Part shown: in pieces, positions 44,019 to 51,620 of the stretch | Layout: each line of letters begins with the position of its first letter | How positions within the stretch are numbered: position 1 is the stretch's first letter | Source: Streptomyces sp. Act143 | GTDB lineage: Bacteria > Actinomycetota > Actinomycetes > Streptomycetales > Streptomycetaceae | Assembly (NCBI RefSeq): GCF_003143935.1 | Contig: NZ_QFRX01000001.1 | Span: 8,025,220-8,089,219, forward strand | Reading direction: 5' to 3' | Length of the DNA: 64,000 bases | Program-made: the position numbers and the translations under genes | Notes under the pieces: model-generated | The model's database searches: none | What the model saw: the letters and a program-made list of their open reading frames with translations, nothing else | Told to the model about the DNA's origin: nothing

Positions 44019-44480
44019 ATGCCTGAACCCGCCATCCCGGCATCCAGAAGCACGTCACCGGACCGCCGTGAGGAAAGGCCCGCGGACGTCGTGTGGAAGC
44101 GTCTGCAGGACCAGATCCGCTGGTTCGACGAGAAGAGCGAGTCCGCCCAACACCAGTTCAGGCGCCTGAAGATGGCCACTTTGATCCTCGCGGCGGGCAT
44201 CCCCGTCGCCGTGGCGGCCTCCGCGCCGAACTGGGTCGCGGCGCTGATGGGCGCTCTGGTCGCGGTCGTCGAAGGCGCCCAGCAGCTCTTCAAGTACCAG
44301 GAGAACTGGATCAGTTACCGCTCGGTCTGCGAGGGCCTGCGCCGCGAGGAGCACCTGTACCTGGCGCAGGCCGGCCCCTACGCGACCGCCCAGAACCCGG
44401 AACTCCTGCTCGCCGAACAGGTGGAGAAGCTCGCGAGCCAGGAGACCACGCAGTGGGCCGAGCGCGAGGCGGCGAACTGA
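44019..44480 (+). CDS. DUF4231 (SLATT-like) two-helix membrane protein
   Basis: A 153-residue protein. ATG 44019 has AGGGGGGA upstream. A polar N-terminus precedes the helix VVWKRLQDQIRWFDEKSESA. Two adjacent membrane helices follow (about 51-68 MATLILAAGIPVAVAAS and 71-88 WVAALMGALVAVVEGAQQ), then an amphipathic C-terminal helix region (YRSVCEGLRREEHLYLAQ). This is the DUF4231 layout, a member of the SLATT superfamily proposed as membrane effectors in nucleotide-activated conflict systems. No nucleotide cyclase, SLOG or other partner gene lies next to it, so the gene appears solitary. Confidence 0.88.
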   Translation: MPEPAIPASRSTSPDRREERPADVVWKRLQDQIRWFDEKSESAQHQFRRLKMATLILAAGIPVAVAASAPNWVAALMGALVAVVEGAQQLFKYQENWISYRSVCEGLRREEHLYLAQAGPYATAQNPELLLAEQVEKLASQETTQWAEREAAN

Positions 44481-44495
44481 CTCAGGACACCAGCG

Positions 44496-44880
44496 CGGCT
44501 CCATGAACTGCATGTCCAGCTGAATCCTCACCACGTCCCCCAGGAACCCGGCCCCGAGATCCAGCCCGAAATCGCTGCGCCGGATCTCACCCGTCGCCTC
44601 GAAACCGGCGTGCCTGCGCCGACCCACCGGCGAGTCCACCACGCCGCCGAACGCGACGGCGAGCGTCATGGGCCAGGTCACGTCCCCGATCGTCAACTCG
44701 CCCTCCATCGACCAGTCCTCGCCCTCCCCGGTCACCCGCACCGAGCGGTCTCACCGGCGTACGGCGCGGCCGTCACCTCGGCGAAGCGTCCGCGCACCTT
44801 GGCGATCCCGAGGTGGCGGACGGTGAAGTTGACGGCCGAGCGCAGCGGGCGAAGAGTGGTCGTGGCAAGGCCACCCTCCG
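44496..44880 (-). pseudogene. YceI-family gene remnant
   Basis: Two YceI pieces lie on the minus strand in different frames. The first (about 44880-44745) reads RSAVNFTVRHLGIAKVRGRF, the start of the YceI barrel, and then hits a TGA after ETARCG. The second (about 44741-44496) reads WSMEGELTIGDVTWPMTLAV, DSPVGRRRHAGFEATGEIRR and GDVVRIQLDMQ, the C-terminal part. The 60 or so residues normally between them are missing and the frame changes at the joint. The C-terminal frame then runs on without its normal stop into sequence antisense to the DUF4231 gene. YceI proteins are isoprenoid-binding lipocalin-like proteins. Confidence 0.75.
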
Positions 44881-44907
44881 CCGTGCGCCGCGTTGTACGT
44901 TCGCGGG

Positions 44908-45763
44908 GTGAGCGGCAACGAGTCGGGCACCTTCCTGCACACCCGCCGCGAAGCCGTCACCCCCGCCGACGCGGGACTGCCCGCCGGTCCCCGCCGCCGC
45001 ACCCCCGGTCTGCGCCGCCCCGAGCCGGCCACGCTCGCCGGCATCGGCGTCGAGTACCTCACCCGCCTGGAACAGGGCCGCGACCGCAACCCCTCGCCCC
45101 AGGGGCTCGGCGCCCTCGGGGACGCGTTGCGGCTGCCCGGCCCCGACCGGTTCCTGCTGCGCCGACTGGCCAAGCAGACCGGCGCGGACAAGGTGTTCTG
45201 CGCCTCGGCCGTGGCCCCCACCCACACCGTGCGCCCGACCGTGCGGGCTCTCCTCGACCGCCTGGAACCCACCCGGCCGTGCTGCTCAACCGGATCGGCG
45301 ACATCGTCGCCTTCACCCGCGGATACGAGTGCGTCGCCCGCCCGCTCGGTCTGCTCGACGGTCATCCGCCCAACATCGTGCGCTATCTGTTCACCGACGA
45401 CCGGGCCCGCGCCGCCTACCCCCACTGGGACCGCCTCGCCGACGCACAGGTGGCTCACCTGCGGCACGAGGCATCCCCGCACGATCCCCATGTCGCCGCC
45501 CTGGCGGACGAGTTGACGGTCGTCGCGGGCGCGGTCCGCACCGACCGGCTCGCCGCGGTTCGCTGTCTGCCCCACCGGTTCGGCACCGACCTCGTCGACC
45601 ATCCCGAGGCGGGCCGGCTACGTCTGCCGTACGAGACGCCGGCCCTCTCGGAGGACGGCCGGCGCGTGATGGTCCACCTCCCGGCGGACGAGGCCACCGC
45701 CACCGCCCTCGACCGGCTCAACGGCCGCACGCCGCGGGCGCACTGCGCGCGGTCCGCGGCTGA
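44908..45763 (+). pseudogene. Frameshifted XRE regulator with MmyB-like ligand domain
   Basis: From GTG 44908 the frame encodes a helix-turn-helix (AGIGVEYLTRLEQGRDRNPS) and the linker to VRALLDRLEPTRP. At about 45271-45278 one base is missing, and the homologous MmyB domain continues in the next frame (AVLLNRIGDIVAFTRGYECV, NIVRYLFTDDRARAAYPHWD, RLPYETPALSEDGRRVMVHL). Near 45728 the frame shifts again: the expected end GALRAVRG with a TGA at 45761-45763 is in the third frame. Two independent shifts make loss of function likely, unless both are sequencing errors. TACGTT just before the start suggests a formerly leaderless gene, divergent from the YceI remnant. Confidence 0.8.
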
Positions 45764-45770
45764 ACGCCCG

Positions 45771-46682
45771 CTAGATCCCCGCCACTTCGCCTGCGTACGG
45801 CGGTTCCGCCCCGGCCCGTGAGCAGGTGACCGCCGCCGCACGTGCCGCGAACCGCAGCAGCCGCGCCCAGTCGTCCCGGGACAGCGCCTCAAGGGCCTTT
45901 GCGGACAGGGCGTCGAGGGCGGACAGGCCGTGCAGCAGGGCCGCGTTCACGGTGTCGCCGGCGCCGATCGTGTCGACGACGTCGACCTCCTCGCCCGGCA
46001 CCGAGTGCACACCCCCGTCCCGGGTGAACGCGGTCAGCCCGTCGCCGCCCTGCGTGATGACCACGGCCGACGGGCCGGAGGCCAGCCACTCGCGCGGAGT
46101 GCCGCCCAGCCACAGCGCGTCCTCCTCGGAGAGCTTGAGCAGCGACACCGACGGCAGCCAGCTCTTGAACCGCGCCCGGTAGGCGTCCGGGTCCGGGATC
46201 AGCCCGGCGCGGATGTTGGGGTCGAGCGCGGTGAACACCCCCTGCGCCGCCGCCATCCGCATCAGCTCCTCGTAGGCGCTCGCGCCCGGCTCCAGCACGA
46301 GCGAGCAGGTGCCGAAGGACACCGCGCGCGTGCCGGTTGGGAGCCGCTCGGGGGCCGTGAACAGGCGGTCGGCGGTGCCGTCTACGTAGAAGGAGTAGGC
46401 GGCCGAGCCGTGCGCGTCGATCGTGGCCACGGCCAGGGTGGTCGGCTCCGTGCCGCGCTGGACGGCCGACACGTCCACCGACGCCTGCCGCAGCCCGTCC
46501 AGCAGTGCCTCGCCGAACGCGTCGGACGACGTACGGGAGCAGAAGGCGGTGGGGGAGCCGAGGCGGCCGAGGGCGACGGCGGTGTTGTACGGGCCGCCGC
46601 CGAGCGCCGGCGTCAGCCCCGCCAGGGCTCCCGGACCCTGCGGTACCAGATCGATGAGGGCCTCACCGGCGACGACGATCAC
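45771..46682 (-). CDS. PfkB-family sugar kinase (fructokinase-like)
   Basis: A 303-residue protein starting at GTG 46682 (VIVVAGEALIDLVPQGPG), overlapping the LacI stop as GTGA. Signatures: GGGPYNTAVALGRLG near the N-terminus, and DTIGAGDTVNAALLHGL with the catalytic Asp near residue 250. The motif AVVITQGGDGLTAFT binds ATP. The nearest functional match by motif is the fructokinase/ribokinase group. Being coupled to a LacI-family regulator, it probably phosphorylates a hexose or pentose that is the inducer or a close relative. No sugar transporter is adjacent. Confidence 0.92.
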   Translation of the reverse strand: MIVVAGEALIDLVPQGPGALAGLTPALGGGPYNTAVALGRLGSPTAFCSRTSSDAFGEALLDGLRQASVDVSAVQRGTEPTTLAVATIDAHGSAAYSFYVDGTADRLFTAPERLPTGTRAVSFGTCSLVLEPGASAYEELMRMAAAQGVFTALDPNIRAGLIPDPDAYRARFKSWLPSVSLLKLSEEDALWLGGTPREWLASGPSAVVITQGGDGLTAFTRDGGVHSVPGEEVDVVDTIGAGDTVNAALLHGLSALDALSAKALEALSRDDWARLLRFAARAAAVTCSRAGAEPPYAGEVAGI

Positions 46683-47734
46683 GAGTCGGTTCCTTTCTCG
46701 GCGGGGGAGGGCGGCGCGGTCCGGGCCGGGGCCTCGGCGCAGCCGCACGAGCTGCGGTGGACGAATGCGCAGGGCAGGCGCACGGTCCGGGCCGGCCGGT
46801 CCGGGGCGGCCAGGCGGGCCAGCAGCACCCGGACCGCCTCCGCGCCGAGCTCCTTGCTGGGCTGGGCGATCGCGGTGAGCCGGGGCGAGAAGAGGTCGGC
46901 CCAGGCGAAATCGTCGAAGCAGCACAGCGCGAGGTCGCCGGGCACGGACAGACTGCGGTCGCGCAGGGTGCGCAGGGCGCCGATGGTCATCGCGTTGTTG
47001 GCCGTGACGAGGGCCGTGGGCGGGTCGGCGAGGGACAGCAGGGCGGCGGTCGCCCGCTCGGCACCGGCCGCCTCGGAGTCGCCGTGCGCGACGAGCCCGT
47101 CGTCGTACGGCAGCCCGGCGGCCGTCAGGCCGGACCGGTACCCGGCGAGCCGCTCCGCGCTGGTGCTGAGCCCGGGCAGCCCCGCGACCACGCCGATCCG
47201 CCGGTGGCCGAGCCCGGCGAGATGGGTGACCAGCCGGCTCGTCGGGCCGGCGTTCTCGGCGCAGACCTGGTCGAAGTGCGGCGGGCCGTCGACCACCCGG
47301 TCCAGGAGCACGGTCGGCACCCGGTGTCGGTCGAGGTAGGCGAGCAGGTCCCCGGGCTCCGCGGAGGGCGCGATGATCATGCCGTCCACCCGCCGCTCGT
47401 GCAGCAGCTGGACGACCTTGCGCTCATGGGCGGGGTCGTCGTGCGGGTCGGCGATGAGGAGGCTGTAGCCCTGTCGCAGGGCCTCGGCCTCGACGCCCTG
47501 GAGGATCTCCGTGAAGTACGGGTTGCTGATCGCCGACACCGCGAGGCCGATGGACCGGGTGCGGGACGTCACCAGGGAACGGGCGAGGGTGTTGGGCGTG
47601 TAGCCCAGCTCGTCCACGGCGTCCAGAACGGCCTGGCGGGTGTGGGGGAGGACCGGCCGGGTGCCGTTGAGCACATGCGAGACGGTCGCCACGGAGACGC
47701 CCGCGCTGCGTGCCACGTCGGCCATGGTCGGCAT
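46679..47734 (-). CDS. LacI-family transcriptional repressor
   Basis: A 351-residue protein. ATG 47734 is preceded by GGGAGGGAAGG. Residues 4-25 form the LacI helix-turn-helix (MADVARSAGVSVATVSHVLN) with the hinge helix at TPNTLARSLVTSRT. Residues 60-330 are the periplasmic-binding-protein-like sensor (IGLAVSAISNPYFTEILQGV, RRVDGMIIAPSAEPG, CCFDDFAWADLFSPRLTAIA). A perfect 36-bp palindrome with the family's central CG step lies 57 bp upstream, so the gene very probably represses itself and the coupled kinase. Confidence 0.95.
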   Translation of the reverse strand: MPTMADVARSAGVSVATVSHVLNGTRPVLPHTRQAVLDAVDELGYTPNTLARSLVTSRTRSIGLAVSAISNPYFTEILQGVEAEALRQGYSLLIADPHDDPAHERKVVQLLHERRVDGMIIAPSAEPGDLLAYLDRHRVPTVLLDRVVDGPPHFDQVCAENAGPTSRLVTHLAGLGHRRIGVVAGLPGLSTSAERLAGYRSGLTAAGLPYDDGLVAHGDSEAAGAERATAALLSLADPPTALVTANNAMTIGALRTLRDRSLSVPGDLALCCFDDFAWADLFSPRLTAIAQPSKELGAEAVRVLLARLAAPDRPARTVRLPCAFVHRSSCGCAEAPARTAPPSPAEKGTDS

Positions 47735-47790
47735 GGCGCCCCCTTCCCTCCCGGCAATACCTTCAGGCCGGGAACGTATCCCATCCGGCG

Positions 47791-47826
47791 CCGCGCGTAA
47801 ACGCTTGCGCAAGCGTTTACGCGCGG
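47791..47826. promoter_or_regulatory. 36-bp perfect palindrome, LacI-family operator
   Basis: CCGCGCGTAAACGCTTGC (47791-47808) is followed at once by its exact reverse complement (47809-47826). The core AAACGCTTGCGCAAGCGTTT has the central CG and A/T-flanked half sites typical for LacI-family repressors. Confidence 0.85.
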
Positions 47827-47850
47827 TAGCGGACCGGCCTGGGTCCGGTA

Positions 47851-48002
47851 CCCGATCCGGGGTGCGCTGCCGCGGCAGCCGCGCTCTCGCCCCCGGGGAG
47901 TCCGCCTACTCCCAGTCCTGCCCGAACCCGATCCGGAGGGCGCTCCCGCGGCAGCCGCGCTCCCGCCCCCGGGGAGTCCGCCTACTCCCAGTCCCACCCG
48001 AT
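47851..48002. repeat. 76-bp tandem duplication covering the 3' end of the HTH gene
   Basis: Copies at 47851-47926 and 47927-48002 are about 90 percent identical and share a 36-base identical block. The second copy contains the last codons and stop of the gene at 47982. The first copy contains the same codons again (ending QDWE and a stop), now noncoding. Confidence 0.85.
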
Positions 48003-48941
48003 CCCCACGATGCCGCTGCGCACCCGTGGCTCGACGATGTGGACCGAGCGGTGCAGCCCGGCGAGGGCCAGTTCCTGGCGGCCGCTGCGCGGGGCGGCCG
48101 GCGAGTGCTGGGTGAAGCGGTGGCAGCGGGCCGGCAGCGCGTTCGCGTCGAAGAGCACCTGGAGCGCGTACTGGCCCCCTGCCGGGCCGAATCCGCGAAC
48201 GTACTCGCGCGAGACGCCGGCTGTGCCGTCCTCGATGGCGTAGCGGAACAGGAACGTCTCGCCGGCCCGGAGCCGGGTGTCGAAGAGCAGCTCGGCGACG
48301 AGCACCCCGGTGTCGTGGTGCAGCCGGACACGTCCCGTCCGGCAGTTCTCCAGGGCGTGCACCCGCATCCGCTCCGGCACGCACCCCGGGTCGCCGTGGT
48401 GGACGGCCACGAAGCGGTCGACGCCGTCCTTGTGGGCGCGCACGATGTGGTGCGACTCGCGTCCGAGGAGTTCCCGGTGCCCGCCGATCCGGACCCGCTC
48501 GTGGTGCCCGAGGGTGTGCAGCCCACCGTCGACGGGCGAGCCCAGCTCGGCGAGCAGCCGGTTCAGGGCGCCCGAGGCCTCGACGAGGGAGCGGTAGGAG
48601 CGGGCGGCGGGGCGCTGGCCGGTCGCGCTGTCGTCGCTCTCGGCGAGCAGCCTGATCAACGACTCCTCCGGCAGCTGGAGGATCTCCTCCAGGGCGCGGA
48701 CGGCGCGCAATGACTCGGGGCGCTGCGGACGGCGCGCCCCCTGCTGCCAGTAACTCAGGCTGGTGACGCCGACTTTGACCCCGTGGCGTGACAGGTGGTG
48801 CTGCACACGCTGGAGCGGCAGCCCGCGGGCGGCGATCGCGGCACGCAGGGCCACATGGAAGGGGCCGCCTCGCAGGGCCGAGTCCAGTTCCGCGGTGGCG
48901 ACGACGGCGGCGACGTCCGCGTGCTGTGTGGCGTGCGGCAT
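47982..48941 (-). CDS. Helix-turn-helix protein with unknown C-terminal domain
   Basis: A 319-residue protein starting MPHATQHADVAAVVATAELD at ATG 48941, with AAAGG upstream. Residues about 25-85 form an XRE-like helix-turn-helix (LPLQRVQHHLSRHGVKVGVT, then SLSYWQQGARRPQRP). The remaining 230 residues form a conserved actinobacterial domain rich in His and Arg (VDGGLHTLGHHERVRIGGHR, RRESHHIVRAH-like region, CHRFTQHSPAAPRS) ending GIVGIGWDWE. I recognise it only as a Streptomyces regulator of unknown target. Its 3' end has been duplicated downstream. Confidence 0.82.
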   Translation of the reverse strand: MPHATQHADVAAVVATAELDSALRGGPFHVALRAAIAARGLPLQRVQHHLSRHGVKVGVTSLSYWQQGARRPQRPESLRAVRALEEILQLPEESLIRLLAESDDSATGQRPAARSYRSLVEASGALNRLLAELGSPVDGGLHTLGHHERVRIGGHRELLGRESHHIVRAHKDGVDRFVAVHHGDPGCVPERMRVHALENCRTGRVRLHHDTGVLVAELLFDTRLRAGETFLFRYAIEDGTAGVSREYVRGFGPAGGQYALQVLFDANALPARCHRFTQHSPAAPRSGRQELALAGLHRSVHIVEPRVRSGIVGIGWDWE

Positions 48942-49499
48942 GCAGGGGCCTTTCTGTGGGTGTTCGCAACGGCTGGTCAGACCGTGCGTGGGGATCTCCT
49001 CGGGGCCACCCCGTCGGCGCGGCGACGTTCTTGTGTACGTACGCAGCCGCTTCCGTGCGCCGTCGTTCACGGCCCCGAGTTCCCCCGCATTGAAGCGTGT
49101 TGACCTAGTCCCGACAACACCTTCTGACCAACAGCGGCCCACGCGCGGCCGATACCTGACGGGTCGGGTCAAGTCGGCGCGCCGAGACGGTCGTTGCCGA
49201 GTGCGGCTCCGATGACCGGGGCGGAAGCGCCGACTGCCGGGGAGCCCGCGGGCCGGCCGGCGGCGACGACGATTCCCCGGCCTGTCGGACGTGCGAGCGT
49301 CCGCGGCGCGCGCGGGGGTCTGGGTGCGTCGTCCCGGGACGGTGGTGACGGGCGACACACCCAGGCCCCGGGAGATCGTCCGTCCGTGCCGGAGCAGGAC
49401 CCCGCCCCGCCCCGCCCGGCGCGGTGCGGACGGCGGAGCGCCGGGGCCGTCGTCCACAGCCCCGCCGCACTGTCACCCCTCGCCAGTAGGGTGTGAAGC
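48942..49499. other. Long intergenic region upstream of uvrC
   Basis: 558 bp between divergent genes. Apart from the promoter-like element at 49470-49492 I see no gene. Open frames on both strands (for example plus from 49194, minus from 49501) are Pro/Arg/Ala-rich and have no ribosome binding site. TTGACC near 49099 could be part of a further promoter. Confidence 0.45.
49470..49492 (+). promoter_or_regulatory. Variant damage-promoter-like element of uvrC
   Basis: CTGTCACCC (49470-49478), N8, TAGGGT (49487-49492). The spacing and the TGTCA and TAnnnT parts fit the consensus, but the GTG half is CCC. The uvrC ATG at 49500 follows closely, so the mRNA would be almost leaderless. Confidence 0.5.
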
Positions 49500-51620
49500 A
49501 TGGCCGACCCCTCCAGCTACCGCCCCAGGCCGGGACAGATCCCGGACTCTCCCGGGGTCTACAGGTTCCGCGACGAGCACCGCCGGGTGATCTACGTCGG
49601 AAAGGCGAAGAGCCTGCGCCAGCGCCTGGCGAACTACTTCCAGGACCTGGCGAACCTGCACCCGCGGACCCGCAGCATGGTCACCACCGCCGCGTCCGTG
49701 GAGTGGACGGTGGTGTCCACGGAGGTCGAGGCCCTGCAGCTGGAGTACTCCTGGATCAAGGAGTACGACCCCCGGTTCAACGTCAAGTACCGCGACGACA
49801 AGAGCTACCCGTACCTCGCGGTGACGATGAACGAGGAGTTCCCGCGTGTGCAGGTGATGCGCGGTCACAAGAAGAAGGGCGTCAGGTATTTCGGGCCGTA
49901 CGCGCACGCGTGGGCGATCCGCGACACCGTCGACCTCCTGCTGCGCGTCTTCCCCGTCCGCACCTGCTCCGCCGGCGTCTTCAAGAACGCTGCCCGCACC
50001 GGCCGCCCCTGCCTGCTGGGCTACATCGGCAAGTGCTCGGCACCCTGCGTCGGCCGGGTCTCGGCGGACGAACACCGCGAGCTCGCCGAGGAGTTCAGCG
50101 ACTTCATGGCCGGCCGCACCGGCACCTACCTCCGCCGTCTGGAGAAGCAGATGACGGAGGCCGCCGAGGACATGGAGTACGAGCGGGCGGCCCGGCTGCG
50201 CGACGACATCGAGGCCCTGAAGAAGGCCATGGAGAAGAACGCGGTCGTGCTCGCCGACGCGACCGACGCCGACCTGATCGCGGTCGCCGAGGACGAGCTG
50301 GAGGCGGCCGTCCAGATCTTCCACGTGCGCGGCGGACGGGTGCGCGGCCAGCGCGGCTGGGTCACCGACAAGGTCGAGGAGATCACCACCGGTGCCCTCG
50401 TCGAGCACGCCCTGCAGCAGCTCTACGGCGAGGAGAGCGGCGACTCCGTCCCCAAGGAGGTCCTCGTCCCGGCCCTGCCCGACCCGGTCGAGCCGGTCCA
50501 GGAGTGGCTCACCGGCCGCCGCGGGTCCAACGTCTCGCTGCGCATCCCGCAGCGCGGCGACAAGAAGGCCCTGATGGAGACCGTCGCGCGCAACGCCCAG
50601 CAGGCGCTCGCGCTGCACAAGACCAAGCGCGCCTCCGACCTCACCACCCGCTCGCGCGCCCTGGAGGAGATCGCCGAGGCCCTCGACCTGGACAGCGCTC
50701 CGCTCAGGATCGAGTGCTACGACATCTCCCACCTCCAGGGCGACGACGTGGTGGCCTCCATGGTCGTCTTCGAGGACGGCCTCCAGCGCAAGAGCGAGTA
50801 CCGCCGCTTCCAGATCAAGGGCTTCGAGGGCCAGGACGACGTCCGCTCCATGCACGAGGTCATCACCCGCCGCTTCAAGCGGTACATCGCCGAGAAGGAG
50901 AAGACCGGCGAGTGGGTCGACGACGCCTCGCAGGACGGCTCCCCGGGCGCCTCCCCGGGCACTTTCCCGGGCTCCTCCGCGGAAGGCGCTCCGGACGACT
51001 TCCGGGACGCCTCCGGGAACACCCTCACCGAGGACAGCGGCCGCCCCAAGAAGTTCGCCTACCCGCCCCAGCTCGTCGTCGTCGACGGCGGTCAGCCGCA
51101 GGTGGCCGCCGCCAAGAAGGCCCTCGACGAGCTCGGCATCGACGACGTCGCCGTCTGCGGCCTCGCCAAGCGCCTGGAGGAGGTGTGGCTGCCCGCCGAG
51201 GACGACCCGGTGGTGCTGCCCCGCACCAGCGAGGGCCTGTACCTCCTGCAGCGCGTCCGTGACGAGGCCCACCGCTTCGCGATCACCTACCAGCGCACCA
51301 AGCGCGCCAAGCGGTTCCGGTCGAGCCCCCTGGACGACGTGCCGGGCCTCGGGGACACCCGGAAGCAGGCGCTTCTGAAACATTTCGGCTCGTTGAAGAA
51401 ACTTCGATCTGCCACTATCGATCAGATCTGTGAGGTTCCCGGCATAGGGCGTAAAACGGCCGAGACCATTGCCGTGGCCCTCGCCCAGGCGGCACCGGCC
51501 GCCCCTGCGGTGAACACAGCTACTGGCGAGATCATGGAAGAGGAACCCGGCACCATGGGTCCCGGAGGGGAGCCCGCGACGGCGGGCGCCCCGGACGAAC
51601 GACGGGGGCAGGAGACATGA
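49500..51620 (+). CDS. uvrC: Excinuclease ABC subunit C
   Basis: A 706-residue protein. The N-terminal GIY-YIG nuclease domain (PGVYRFRDEHRRVIYVGKAK) makes the 3' cut. A four-Cys region (CSAGVFKNAARTGRPC...CSAPC) and a UVR motif (about 205-240) bind UvrB. The RNase H-like domain (ECYDISHLQGDDVVASMVVF) makes the 5' cut. Two helix-hairpin-helix motifs (DVPGLGDTRKQALLKHFGSL, EVPGIGRKTAETIAVALAQA) close the protein. A Gly/Ser/Pro-rich insert (about 479-515, GASPGTFPGSS) interrupts the RNase H-like domain. The stop overlaps the rapZ ATG, starting the operon uvrC-rapZ-yvcK-whiA. Confidence 0.98.
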   Translation: MADPSSYRPRPGQIPDSPGVYRFRDEHRRVIYVGKAKSLRQRLANYFQDLANLHPRTRSMVTTAASVEWTVVSTEVEALQLEYSWIKEYDPRFNVKYRDDKSYPYLAVTMNEEFPRVQVMRGHKKKGVRYFGPYAHAWAIRDTVDLLLRVFPVRTCSAGVFKNAARTGRPCLLGYIGKCSAPCVGRVSADEHRELAEEFSDFMAGRTGTYLRRLEKQMTEAAEDMEYERAARLRDDIEALKKAMEKNAVVLADATDADLIAVAEDELEAAVQIFHVRGGRVRGQRGWVTDKVEEITTGALVEHALQQLYGEESGDSVPKEVLVPALPDPVEPVQEWLTGRRGSNVSLRIPQRGDKKALMETVARNAQQALALHKTKRASDLTTRSRALEEIAEALDLDSAPLRIECYDISHLQGDDVVASMVVFEDGLQRKSEYRRFQIKGFEGQDDVRSMHEVITRRFKRYIAEKEKTGEWVDDASQDGSPGASPGTFPGSSAEGAPDDFRDASGNTLTEDSGRPKKFAYPPQLVVVDGGQPQVAAAKKALDELGIDDVAVCGLAKRLEEVWLPAEDDPVVLPRTSEGLYLLQRVRDEAHRFAITYQRTKRAKRFRSSPLDDVPGLGDTRKQALLKHFGSLKKLRSATIDQICEVPGIGRKTAETIAVALAQAAPAAPAVNTATGEIMEEEPGTMGPGGEPATAGAPDERRGQET

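Noticed and set aside
48942..49200. A further RecA-NDp box upstream of the HTH regulator (TTGTCGGGA on the minus strand near 49115)
   Set aside because: The GTG block is replaced and no TAnnnT occurs at the N8 position.
49105..49501. Frames of about 100 codons upstream of uvrC on both strands
   Set aside because: Pro/Arg/Ala-rich composition, no start signals and no recognisable motif.
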